Shown here: positions 1 to 4,724 of the stretch, piece after piece
How the letters are laid out: each line of letters begins with the position of its first letter
Numbering within the stretch: the first letter of the stretch is position 1
Origin: Candidatus Methanoplasma sp.
GTDB lineage: Archaea > Thermoplasmatota > Thermoplasmata > Methanomassiliicoccales > Methanomethylophilaceae
NCBI GenBank assembly: GCA_031256615.1
Contig: JAIRQG010000040.1
Location: forward strand, 1 to 6,161
Length of the DNA: 6,161 nucleotides
Reading direction: 5' to 3'
The notes under the pieces: generated by a model
Databases searched by the model: none
What the model saw: the letters and a program-made list of their open reading frames with translations, nothing else
What the model was told of the DNA's origin: nothing
Made by a program: the position numbers and the translations under genes

Positions 1-1612
1 GAACGTTCAACGTGCCAAAATCCACCGTCCTTACGCTGACGGCATCCGACGGTGCGGGCTATAACTTCCTCTACTGGAAGCTCAATAGTACAACTGCCGG
101 AACGCCCGGAGCATCTTACAGCCACACGGTCGCAGGTGACGCTACGATAACTGCGGTCTTTGCGAACAACGCTTCCGGAACGGCGGCATATGAAGTAACA
201 GTAGCGAAAGATCCTGCAGCGACAGACGGAGCCGTGACATGGTCTTACACACACTCTGGAACGACGGTCACTGGAGGAATGGGAACGTTCAACATGCCGA
301 AATCCGCCGTCCTTATACTTACCGCAACCGAAGGTGCGAACTATGACCTCCTCTACTGGAAGCTCAACAGTGCAACCGCCGGAACGTCTGGAACATCCTT
401 CAGCCACACGGTCGCGGGAACTGTCAGGATATCCGCGGTCTTTGTGGACAATACCTCAGGAACAGCGGCATACGCTGTGACGGTAGCGAAGGATCCCGCA
501 TCGGTAAACGGAACCGTGACCTGGTCTTACACAGATTTGGGTGTGACGGTCACCGGAGGAGTGGGGACCTTCAATATACCGAGATCCGCTGTCCTTACTC
601 TGACAGCAGCCGGCGGCGCGAGCGGTGACTTCCTCTACTGGAAACTCAACAACGCAAACGTCGGAACGCCCGGAACATCCCATACCCACACGGTCGCAGG
701 TACTGCCAAGATAACTGCGGTCTTTGCGAACAATGTCTCTGGAACAGCGGCATACGCTGTGACGGTAGCGAAAGATCCAGTAGCTGCAGACGGAGCCGTG
801 ACATGGTCTTACACAGACTCAGGAGTGACGGTGACCGGAGGAGCAGGAACGTTCAACATGCCGAAATCCACCCTCCTTACACTAACGGCAGCTGACGGAG
901 CGAATCATGACTTCCTCTACTGGAAGCTCAACAACGCAACTACTGGAACATCCGGAATGTCCTACGTTCACACGGTCGCGGGGACCGTCAAGATATCTGC
1001 TGTTTTTGTGAATAATACCACAGGAACGGCGGCATATGAAGTAACGGTAGCGAATGACCTTGCAGCGGCATACAGAGCGATGGCAGCCGAGAACTCCAAG
1101 ACTGGGGGTACCCTCTTCTGGTCTTACACACATTCGGGAATGACGGTCACCGGAGGAGCAGGAACGTTCAACATGCCGAGGTCCGCCGTCCTTACGCTGA
1201 CGGCAGCCGACGGTGCGAACAACGACTTCCTCTACTGGAAGCTCAACAGTGCAACCGCCGGAATGCCTGAGATATCCTATACCTATACGATCACTGGAAC
1301 CACCAAGATATCTGCGGTCTTTGCGGACAACACATCCGGAACGGCGGCATATGAAATAACGGTAGCGAAGGACCCCGCCAAGATCGATGGCACCATCTCC
1401 TGGTCTTACACAAATTCTGGAATGACGGTCACCGGAGGAACGGGAACCTTCAGCATGCCCGCGGGAGTCACGCTCGATCTCATTGCCACAGACGGAACTA
1501 CGGCATTCCTTCAGTGGGAGATCAGCAGCCCGTACTCTACAGATGGGAGCAAAACGATCAGCCACACGGTCGCAGGCGCAGCCAAGATAACAGCGAAATT
1601 CACCGCTCCGTC
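1..1612 (+). repeat. Five 282-bp in-frame tandem repeats plus a degenerate sixth
   Basis: Units start at 1, 283, 565, 847, 1162 and 1444, marked by GAACGTTCAAC or a close variant. Spacing is exactly 282 bp (94 codons) except 847 to 1162, which is 315 bp because of a 33-bp in-frame insertion. Units 1-5 are closely similar even at silent sites, for example CTCTACTGGAAGCTCAA near 68, 350, 914 and 1229. The sixth unit (1444 to about 1612) keeps the reading register but has diverged, for example LQWEISS instead of LYWKLN. The first unit is probably not the first in the gene, since the array runs into the window edge. Confidence 0.95.
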
Positions 1613-2459
1613 TCAGGCATACAATAATCCTAAGGAATATCTTCTGACGGCAACCTCTGACGGCGTGACCGCAATCACTCCCAATGGTACGGTAACGGTG
1701 CTGGGAGGAGGGAACCGAACGTTCAACTTCTCTGCCAGCGACGGATACTATGTGAGCAAAGTGCAGATAGACGGAATAGATCTGTCTCAGGAAGAGATAA
1801 GTCTTGGGTACTACACATTCCACGATGTGAACTCGAGCCACATAATATCTGTGTCAGGCAGCACAAGCCCGCTGATCAATAACAACGCAATCCTGAGAGT
1901 TGTTGTGGTGGAAGGGAACGGTTATGCGATGTACAGCATAAACAACAGTTCCTATCAGATATACAGCGGGCCGGTCTCTCTCCCCGAAAATGCCTACGTC
2001 ACAGTAAGAGCAATTGCGGATAAAAAGTATGAATTCAGCGGATGGGGCAACAATGGCGAGATATACTGGAATGATCTCGATTATTCCATGCAAGACCTTG
2101 CGGAGTCCATGTACCTCGAACTGCATTTTGCGAGTTTGGATGGCAGTAGCGATCTCTTGTGGTGGACCTTAGCTGCAATAGTGGCGCTGGTAATAGCGGG
2201 CACAATCATAGGGCTCATCTTTTTCTTCGGAAAAAGCTATGATGTGATCAAGGCGAGCTACTCAGCAGACATTATAGGCAGGGACAGGGCGCGCAACAAG
2301 AAAGACTACAGATTCTCGGTCGAGGAAGGATTCTTAGGAACAGTATTATACCGTGTCGGAAAGGACGGGAAATGGAAGATCCTGCTGCCAACAAAGAACG
2401 GAGATTATGTGATACCTAAAGATGAGGTAGTGGACGAATTCATCATCGAGACCCGTTAA
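1..2459 (+). CDS. Tandem-repeat cell-surface protein, C-terminal membrane anchor (5'-partial)
   Basis: The reading frame is open from the left edge (first full codon at 3) to TAA at 2457-2459, so the true start and any signal peptide lie upstream; the GTG at 12 is just a repeat codon. Residues here count from that GTG. Residues 1 to about 535 are 94-residue repeats with core motifs GTFNMPKS, LYWKLN, HTVAGT and AAYEVTVAKDP, resembling the divergent InlB B-repeat family of beta-rich extracellular modules. Residues about 541-617 and 627-710 are two further single-copy modules of similar style. Residues about 715-740 (LLWWTLAAIVALVIAG and on) form one transmembrane helix, followed by a 75-residue Lys/Arg-rich tail, so the repeats should face outside and the tail the cytoplasm. 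No cysteine occurs in the visible 815 residues, and each full repeat carries an Asn-X-Ser/Thr sequon. Likely an adhesin-like or envelope glycoprotein; ligand unknown. The gene ends just before a terminator-like palindrome. Membrane-anchored surface protein is secure; precise role is not. Confidence 0.85.
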   Translation, partial: TFNVPKSTVLTLTASDGAGYNFLYWKLNSTTAGTPGASYSHTVAGDATITAVFANNASGTAAYEVTVAKDPAATDGAVTWSYTHSGTTVTGGMGTFNMPKSAVLILTATEGANYDLLYWKLNSATAGTSGTSFSHTVAGTVRISAVFVDNTSGTAAYAVTVAKDPASVNGTVTWSYTDLGVTVTGGVGTFNIPRSAVLTLTAAGGASGDFLYWKLNNANVGTPGTSHTHTVAGTAKITAVFANNVSGTAAYAVTVAKDPVAADGAVTWSYTDSGVTVTGGAGTFNMPKSTLLTLTAADGANHDFLYWKLNNATTGTSGMSYVHTVAGTVKISAVFVNNTTGTAAYEVTVANDLAAAYRAMAAENSKTGGTLFWSYTHSGMTVTGGAGTFNMPRSAVLTLTAADGANNDFLYWKLNSATAGMPEISYTYTITGTTKISAVFADNTSGTAAYEITVAKDPAKIDGTISWSYTNSGMTVTGGTGTFSMPAGVTLDLIATDGTTAFLQWEISSPYSTDGSKTISHTVAGAAKITAKFTAPSQAYNNPKEYLLTATSDGVTAITPNGTVTVLGGGNRTFNFSASDGYYVSKVQIDGIDLSQEEISLGYYTFHDVNSSHIISVSGSTSPLINNNAILRVVVVEGNGYAMYSINNSSYQIYSGPVSLPENAYVTVRAIADKKYEFSGWGNNGEIYWNDLDYSMQDLAESMYLELHFASLDGSSDLLWWTLAAIVALVIAGTIIGLIFFFGKSYDVIKASYSADIIGRDRARNKKDYRFSVEEGFLGTVLYRVGKDGKWKILLPTKNGDYVIPKDEVVDEFIIETR

Positions 2460-2479
2460 ACATTTTCTTCCGAAAAAAA

Positions 2480-2503
2480 GGGGGGCCTCATATGAGGCCC
2501 TCC
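2480..2503. terminator. Perfect GC-rich palindrome between convergent genes, likely terminator
   Basis: GGGCCTCATATGAGGCCC (2483-2500) is a perfect 18-nt palindrome. With G-U and two G-C pairs the stem extends to 2480-2503. It starts 21 nt after the stop codon of the surface-protein gene. A run of A (2472-2479) lies on its left and an A/T-rich stretch ending in TTTTTA on its right, so it could act as an RNA hairpin for either strand, with U-rich sequence following in both directions. Archaeal termination depends mainly on U-tracts, so the hairpin's contribution is inferred. Confidence 0.6.
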
Positions 2504-2689
2504 AAAATCGATTTTTAAATTCTATCTGCAGCAATCTCTTGCGTTCTTTTTTGTTCTGTTGCCTTGCCGAAAAGCGCAGGGTTCGTCTTTTTGCTCTTCT
2601 GCTGCAATGATCATGTTCGGTGCGAACCGCCCTCATTAATCCCGCGAAGGGACCGGCAATGCCGCCGTTTTGTTCAGCGGCGTCAGCCG
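2504..2689. other. Intergenic stretch between convergent genes, one doubtful 30-codon ORF
   Basis: No supported gene. On the - strand an ATG at 2614-2612 opens a 30-residue frame ending in TAG at 2524-2522 (MIIAAEEQKDEPCAFRQGNR and on, ending RDCCR), with no Shine-Dalgarno sequence upstream. A 5-bp GC stem (GCCGC 2661-2665 with GCGGC 2677-2681) sits just past the 3' end of the - strand gene but lacks a clear U-tract. Poly-T runs at 2547-2552 and 2588-2592 on the + strand would be A-rich on the - strand transcript. Confidence 0.6.
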
Positions 2690-3070
2690 TCATCCTTTGT
2701 TTTTGAACATCTCGGCATATTCTCTGAAAGCATATGACTGCGAGCGCGTCATCGCAATGTATGAACCTATCATTATGCTCTCCAGTATCTCGTCTTTTGT
2801 TGCTCCAGCCTGCGCGGCGTGGTGCATCTGAACCCTGACGCAATGCTCTCCTCCCAAAGCGGCAGCCGCGGACACTGCTGCCAGATATCTTGTTTTCTGG
2901 TCAAGTTCCCCTTTGCCGTCCAATACCGCCTTTCCGATATTGGCGGCAGGTATGAACAGGTCTGGGCGTTCGGACAGGACCTGATTCACTACAGGTATGA
3001 AACCGAATTGTTTTTCAATGGCTTTCAGGATCTTATCGGCGATCTCCCGTTCTTTCGGATCTTCTTGCAT
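2690..3070 (-). CDS. Carboxymuconolactone decarboxylase / AhpD-like family protein
   Basis: A complete 126-residue protein from ATG (3070-3068) to TGA (2692-2690). Its length and layout match the single-domain carboxymuconolactone decarboxylase (CMD) family: an N-terminal helix with FGFIPVVNQVLSERPDLF (residues 22-39), a middle DQKTRYLAAVSAAAALGG segment and the signature EHCVRVQMHHAAQAGATKDEI (residues 75-95). AhpD-type members use a CXXC pair plus a nearby His for thiol peroxidase or disulfide chemistry. Here only Cys77 is present: the position three residues before it is Gly74, and the usual His four residues after it is Gln81, although His83 and His84 follow. A classical disulfide-relay AhpD is therefore unlikely. 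No peroxiredoxin or oxidoreductase partner is visible; it is convergent with the surface-protein gene and divergent from the metallopeptidase gene, so probably monocistronic here. No strong Shine-Dalgarno precedes the ATG. Family is secure; substrate is unknown. Confidence 0.85.
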   Translation of the reverse strand: MQEDPKEREIADKILKAIEKQFGFIPVVNQVLSERPDLFIPAANIGKAVLDGKGELDQKTRYLAAVSAAAALGGEHCVRVQMHHAAQAGATKDEILESIMIGSYIAMTRSQSYAFREYAEMFKNKG

Positions 3071-3110
3071 GATGCTTTATCGTTTCCAGTATTAACATAT
3101 CTTTGTTCCG

Positions 3111-3123
3111 TAATTTTATTAAC
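3111..3123 (-). promoter_or_regulatory. Possible TATA box for the CMD-family gene
   Basis: Read on the - strand this is GTTAATAAAATTA, about 41-53 nt upstream of the ATG. An archaeal TATA box there would place the transcription start near 3090 with a short leader. It is only a weak match, and A/T-rich sequence is common in this 134-bp divergent spacer. Confidence 0.3.
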
Positions 3124-3140
3124 TCATAACTGTACGTTCC

Positions 3141-3150
3141 TGTTTATTAA
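3141..3150 (+). promoter_or_regulatory. Possible TATA box for the metallopeptidase gene
   Basis: TGTTTATTAA lies about 55-64 nt upstream of the chosen ATG at 3205. With the usual archaeal spacing the transcript would start near 3170-3175, giving a leader of about 30 nt that contains the Shine-Dalgarno sequence. The match is moderate and unproven. Confidence 0.4.
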
Positions 3151-3176
3151 TGGGGGTTAACCACGTCCTATACCAT

Positions 3177-3190
3177 ACGATAGATATCGT
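3177..3190. promoter_or_regulatory. 14-bp dyad ACGATA-GA-TATCGT, possible operator
   Basis: Perfect 6-bp inverted arms around a 2-bp centre. It lies just downstream of the inferred transcription start and immediately before the Shine-Dalgarno of the metallopeptidase gene, a position where a bound dimeric repressor would block transcription. It is short enough to have arisen by chance. Confidence 0.3.
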
Positions 3191-3191
3191 T

Positions 3192-3196
3192 GGGAG
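3192..3196 (+). promoter_or_regulatory. Shine-Dalgarno GGGAG that decides the start at 3205
   Basis: GGGAG ends 8 nt before ATG 3205, a standard spacing. A TTG at 3190 in the same frame would add five residues but overlaps this site and has no Shine-Dalgarno of its own, so the ATG is preferred. Confidence 0.75.
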
Positions 3197-3204
3197 AAGA
3201 AGAG

Positions 3205-3882
3205 ATGGAAACTGAAGAGGTCCTGAGGACCAAATTCAAAGAGGTAGGGAGAGAATACGGGTTCGATAAGGTCGAAGCAGAGTTTGTTGCGTTCAAGGAA
3301 TTCAAGGTCAGATGGCAAAGGAGCTACAGATGGGCGGATTTCAAAGTGTCCGACTATCTGGCGGATGCGCCCCCGGAAGTGATCGAGGGATTGTGCAATT
3401 CCCTTTTCTCAAAGATCACAGGAGACGATGAGGGATATTCAGAGGAGATGTGCAGATGGATCACCGCACCGGAATTTTCGGAATGCAAGCAGCCGGTGTA
3501 CCTCAAAAGAAGCAGAAATCTCACAAGGTCATCAAAAGGCGAAACAAAGGATCTGGAATCAGCGTATGACAGGCTGATAGAGCTGGGGCTTGTGAAAAAG
3601 GACCCCTATGTGCACCTTTCATGGACCAAAGAATCAAATGTGAGGAAGATAGGGCACTGCTCGGTGCTGATGAAAGTGATCACCATTTCCAATATACTGG
3701 ATAGCGATATGATACCGGACTTTGTCCTCGATTATTGCCTGTATCACGAACTGTGCCATCTGATGATAGGATTCGATCCTTCTGCAAAAGCGCACGGGGA
3801 GGAATTCTCTAATTTAGAAGCAAGATATCCGCAGAAGGATGAGGCCAACGATTGGCTGAAGAAACTTTGTTTATACACGTGA
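3205..3882 (+). CDS. SprT-like zinc metallopeptidase domain protein
   Basis: A 225-residue protein from ATG 3205 to TGA 3880-3882. The C-terminal third carries the zinc-metallopeptidase signature HELCH (His181, Glu182, His185) and a third likely ligand, His197, in AHGEEF. The arrangement HExxH, about a dozen residues, then HG-x-EF is that of SprT-like and YgjP/WLM-type proteins. A strand segment before it (IGHCSVLMKVITISNILD) matches the edge strand and following helix typical of the fold. In this superfamily Glu182 would activate the water and the three His bind zinc. The N-terminal 120 residues are charged, mostly helical in character and not recognised; no signal peptide or membrane segment is seen, so it should be cytoplasmic. 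No C-terminal zinc ribbon of the bacterial SprT kind follows. Spartan/SprT relatives cleave DNA-protein crosslinks, but nothing here shows that role. It is followed at once by a terminator, so probably transcribed alone. Fold confident, substrate unknown. Confidence 0.8.
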   Translation: METEEVLRTKFKEVGREYGFDKVEAEFVAFKEFKVRWQRSYRWADFKVSDYLADAPPEVIEGLCNSLFSKITGDDEGYSEEMCRWITAPEFSECKQPVYLKRSRNLTRSSKGETKDLESAYDRLIELGLVKKDPYVHLSWTKESNVRKIGHCSVLMKVITISNILDSDMIPDFVLDYCLYHELCHLMIGFDPSAKAHGEEFSNLEARYPQKDEANDWLKKLCLYT

Positions 3883-3908
3883 GCGAAAACTCACATTTTT
3901 ATTTTTTT
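3879..3908 (+). terminator. Hairpin plus T-tract terminator of the metallopeptidase gene
   Basis: GTGAG (3879-3883) pairs perfectly with CTCAC (3890-3894) around a CGAAAA loop. It is followed directly by A-TTTTT-A-TTTTTTT (3895-3908). The left arm overlaps the stop codon of the metallopeptidase gene. The long T-tract alone would suffice for archaeal termination. Confidence 0.75.
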
Positions 3909-3963
3909 CGAACATCAAAAAGAATTCAATGGTGGAAAGACGAGTCACAATTTAGATTATGAT

Positions 3964-3992
3964 AAGTGTCTCCCGACGTTAACACACTTTTT
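3964..3992 (+). terminator. Second hairpin with short T-tract, possible back-up terminator
   Basis: AAGTGT (3964-3969) can pair with ACACTT (3984-3989) around a 14-nt loop, and TTTTT spans 3988-3992. It lies 80 nt after the first terminator, just before the GC-rich island, so it could instead belong to that island's own structure. Weak support. Confidence 0.3.
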
Positions 3993-3995
3993 CAC

Positions 3996-4187
3996 GGTCC
4001 GATGATGACACCGGTCTCGAAGCACTGACTTACGCCGGGAGTATGTGTCGGACCCTGCGTTGGCTTCCGGTCACGGCTGCGATGACACATCGCTGCTACC
4101 GCAAGAGCCCCTTTTCAGGGACAGGGTCGCTGTAAGCCGTTCCGTGCACATGGCAATCATTATTCATGCCCCTACGCCGATACGGCT
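3996..4187. ncRNA. Candidate structured RNA 1, GC-rich multi-helix island
   Basis: This GC-rich block in an AT-rich gap has no convincing protein frame but many perfect inverted repeats. GGTCCGA (3996-4002) pairs with TCGGACC (4048-4054), with GACAC/GTGTC (4007-4011/4045-4049) and CCGG/CCGG (4011-4014/4035-4038) inside. GACCCTG (4051-4057) pairs with CAGGGTC (4122-4128), enclosing GGCT/AGCC, CGGT/ACCG and GCGATG-ACA-CATCGC (4079-4093) as one interrupted long hairpin. CTTAC (4029-4033) can pair with GTAAG (4132-4136). AGCCG/CGGCT (4135-4139/4183-4187) encloses GGCA/TGCC (4152-4155/4167-4170). GCCG-ATA-CGGC (4176-4186) is an alternative to that last stem. Bases 4051-4054 are claimed by two competing stems. 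Strand cannot be decided from pairing. I could not match it to tRNA, 5S, SRP or RNase P RNA. A decayed gene or chance pairing remains possible. Confidence 0.4.
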
Positions 4188-4195
4188 GTGAGAAG

Positions 4196-4207
4196 AACAA
4201 TATTGTT
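4196..4207. repeat. 12-bp perfect palindrome AACAATATTGTT
   Basis: A fully symmetric A/T-rich site at the right border of the first GC-rich island and the left end of an A/T-rich spacer (about 4191-4262). It could be a protein-binding site or part of a promoter for either flanking island. No further support. Confidence 0.4.
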
Positions 4208-4267
4208 GTTATTAATACTATGTAGTTTTTGGATTGCGTACATAACAATTTTTTGGTATAGGAAGCA

Positions 4268-4379
4268 GTGAACGGAGGCCGAAAAACGGTGTGTGTGCCT
4301 CGGAAACCCGGGCCATTTTGCGGCGGCCGGCGGGCGCACGGAAGAGGATCGGCCGCGCGGAGAGGCACCTAATGTTCAC
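4268..4379. ncRNA. Candidate structured RNA 2, three nested helices
   Basis: Three perfect inverted repeats nest in order. The outer is GTGAAC (4268-4273) with GTTCAC (4374-4379). The middle is GTGCCTC (4295-4301) with GAGGCAC (4362-4368). The inner is GCGGCCG (4323-4329) with CGGCCGC (4350-4356), capped by a 20-nt purine-rich loop containing GGAAGAGG. A small CCG-AAAAA-CGG hairpin (4279-4289) fits between outer and middle stems. The block is very GC-rich while both flanks are A/T-rich, the usual look of a structured RNA in a moderate-GC genome. A frame across it on either strand gives only low-complexity, Arg/Pro-rich residues, arguing against a protein. No clear promoter or U-tract fixes the strand. 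About 112 nt long; I do not recognise the family and it lacks the conserved loops of 5S rRNA. Confidence 0.45.
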
Positions 4380-4419
4380 AGGTTTGCACAAAAATCAAAA
4401 ATGACGCGATTTTGCTCGT

Positions 4420-4489
4420 ATTCGACAATAAACGTATTATATTGTATAAAATTGCCTTATAGCCAAAAAACGTCTGTTTATTGTCGAAT
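4420..4489. repeat. 14-bp perfect inverted repeat enclosing 42 bp, A/T-rich
   Basis: ATTCGACAATAAAC (4420-4433) is repeated inverted as GTTTATTGTCGAAT (4476-4489). The 42-bp interval is A/T-rich and includes TATTATATTGTATAAAA. It could extrude as a cruciform, fold as an RNA hairpin, or be two binding sites for one protein. No flanking target duplication is seen, so evidence for a miniature mobile element is lacking. Confidence 0.8.
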
Positions 4490-4512
4490 TTTTGGTTTTT
4501 ATGAAAAAAACT

Positions 4513-4560
4513 CAAATATTTGACGCTATGGTCAAATATGCGATTTTCGTAACCAAATAT
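4513..4560. promoter_or_regulatory. 24-bp dyad with three phased CAAATAT boxes, likely protein-binding region
   Basis: ATATTTGAC (4516-4524) and GTCAAATAT (4531-4539) are perfect 9-bp inverted arms around GCTATG. CAAATAT also recurs in direct orientation at 4513-4519, 4533-4539 and 4554-4560, spaced 20 and 21 bp, close to two helical turns, so all copies would face the same side of the helix. The site lies about 170-215 bp upstream of acs. This is the pattern of an operator or cooperative binding array. Which protein binds is unknown. Confidence 0.5.
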
Positions 4561-4658
4561 AACATAAATTTAAACTTATCTGTGATTTTTTACGATTAAT
4601 CCTATTAAAACGGCATTATTACAACGAAATTCGAAAAATAAAAAATGCAATACGCATA

Positions 4659-4669
4659 CTTAATATATG
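4659..4669 (+). promoter_or_regulatory. TATA box of the acs promoter
   Basis: CTTAATATATG matches an archaeal TATA box and is the best such match before acs. Usual spacing puts the transcription start near 4688-4692, giving a leader of about 37 nt. An A-rich stretch (about 4634-4646) lies a little upstream, but no ideal BRE abuts the box. Confidence 0.55.
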
Positions 4670-4690
4670 TGAAAGCATTCTCTCCATCTC

Positions 4691-4707
4691 GAACATCGTT
4701 GATGTTC
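4691..4707. promoter_or_regulatory. 17-bp palindrome at the acs transcription start / leader
   Basis: GAACATC (4691-4697) and GATGTTC (4701-4707) are perfect 7-bp inverted arms around GTT. The site coincides with the transcription start inferred from the TATA box and ends 20 nt before the ATG. It would suit a DNA operator for a repressor, or a 5' leader hairpin in the mRNA just upstream of the ribosome site. Sequence alone does not separate the two. Confidence 0.5.
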
Positions 4708-4717
4708 TTCAACCTAA

Positions 4718-4724
4718 GAGGGAG
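4718..4724 (+). promoter_or_regulatory. Shine-Dalgarno of acs (GAGGGAG)
   Basis: A purine block complementary to the 3' end of archaeal 16S rRNA, ending 3 nt before ATG 4728 (GAGG itself is 6 nt away). It fixes the start codon used here; the resulting N-terminus agrees with the family. Confidence 0.75.

Noticed and set aside
1..1612. CRISPR array
   Set aside because: The 282-bp units are contiguous coding repeats without short repeats separated by unique spacers.
456..1841. Long open frames on the - strand across the repeat array
   Set aside because: They are antisense to the repeat gene and inherit its periodicity; composition is Arg/Cys/Ser-rich with no domain, and no Shine-Dalgarno.
2346..2843. 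165-codon open frame on the - strand over the convergent gap
   Set aside because: It overlaps the 3' ends of two well-supported genes, has no recognisable motif and an improbable composition.
2819..3160. 113-codon + strand frame
   Set aside because: It is antisense to the CMD-family gene, which has a clear family signature; the frame itself has none.
3190..3192. TTG as the start of the metallopeptidase gene
   Set aside because: The ATG at 3205 has a properly spaced GGGAG; the TTG lies on top of that site.
4003..4028. Box C/D guide RNA (TGATGA at 4003-4008, CTGA at 4025-4028)
   Set aside because: Only 16 nt separate the boxes, there is no second C'/D' pair or terminal stem in the right place, and TGATGA lies inside another predicted helix.
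4032..4368. - strand frame of 90 codons, possibly extended through an in-frame TAG as pyrrolysine
   Set aside because: TAG could be decoded in Methanomassiliicoccales, but the peptide on both sides is unlike any protein and spans two GC islands and an A/T-rich spacer; the added 21 codons show no domain.
3990..4380. RNase P RNA, SRP RNA, 5S rRNA or tRNA
   Set aside because: Both strands were searched by eye for GAGGAAAGUC, ACAGAA/GGCUUA, the GGAAG-GCAG SRP loop, 5S loop motifs and GTTCRA T-loops. A partial GGCTTACAG match on the - strand lacks its partner elements, and an A/T-rich tract interrupts the region.
4420..4489. Insertion sequence or MITE with terminal inverted repeats
   Set aside because: No transposase remnant, no direct target duplication beside the arms and no second copy in the window.
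4293..4523. 76-codon + strand frame
   Set aside because: It runs from a GC-rich structured block into A/T-rich sequence with an abrupt change in composition, no Shine-Dalgarno and no domain.
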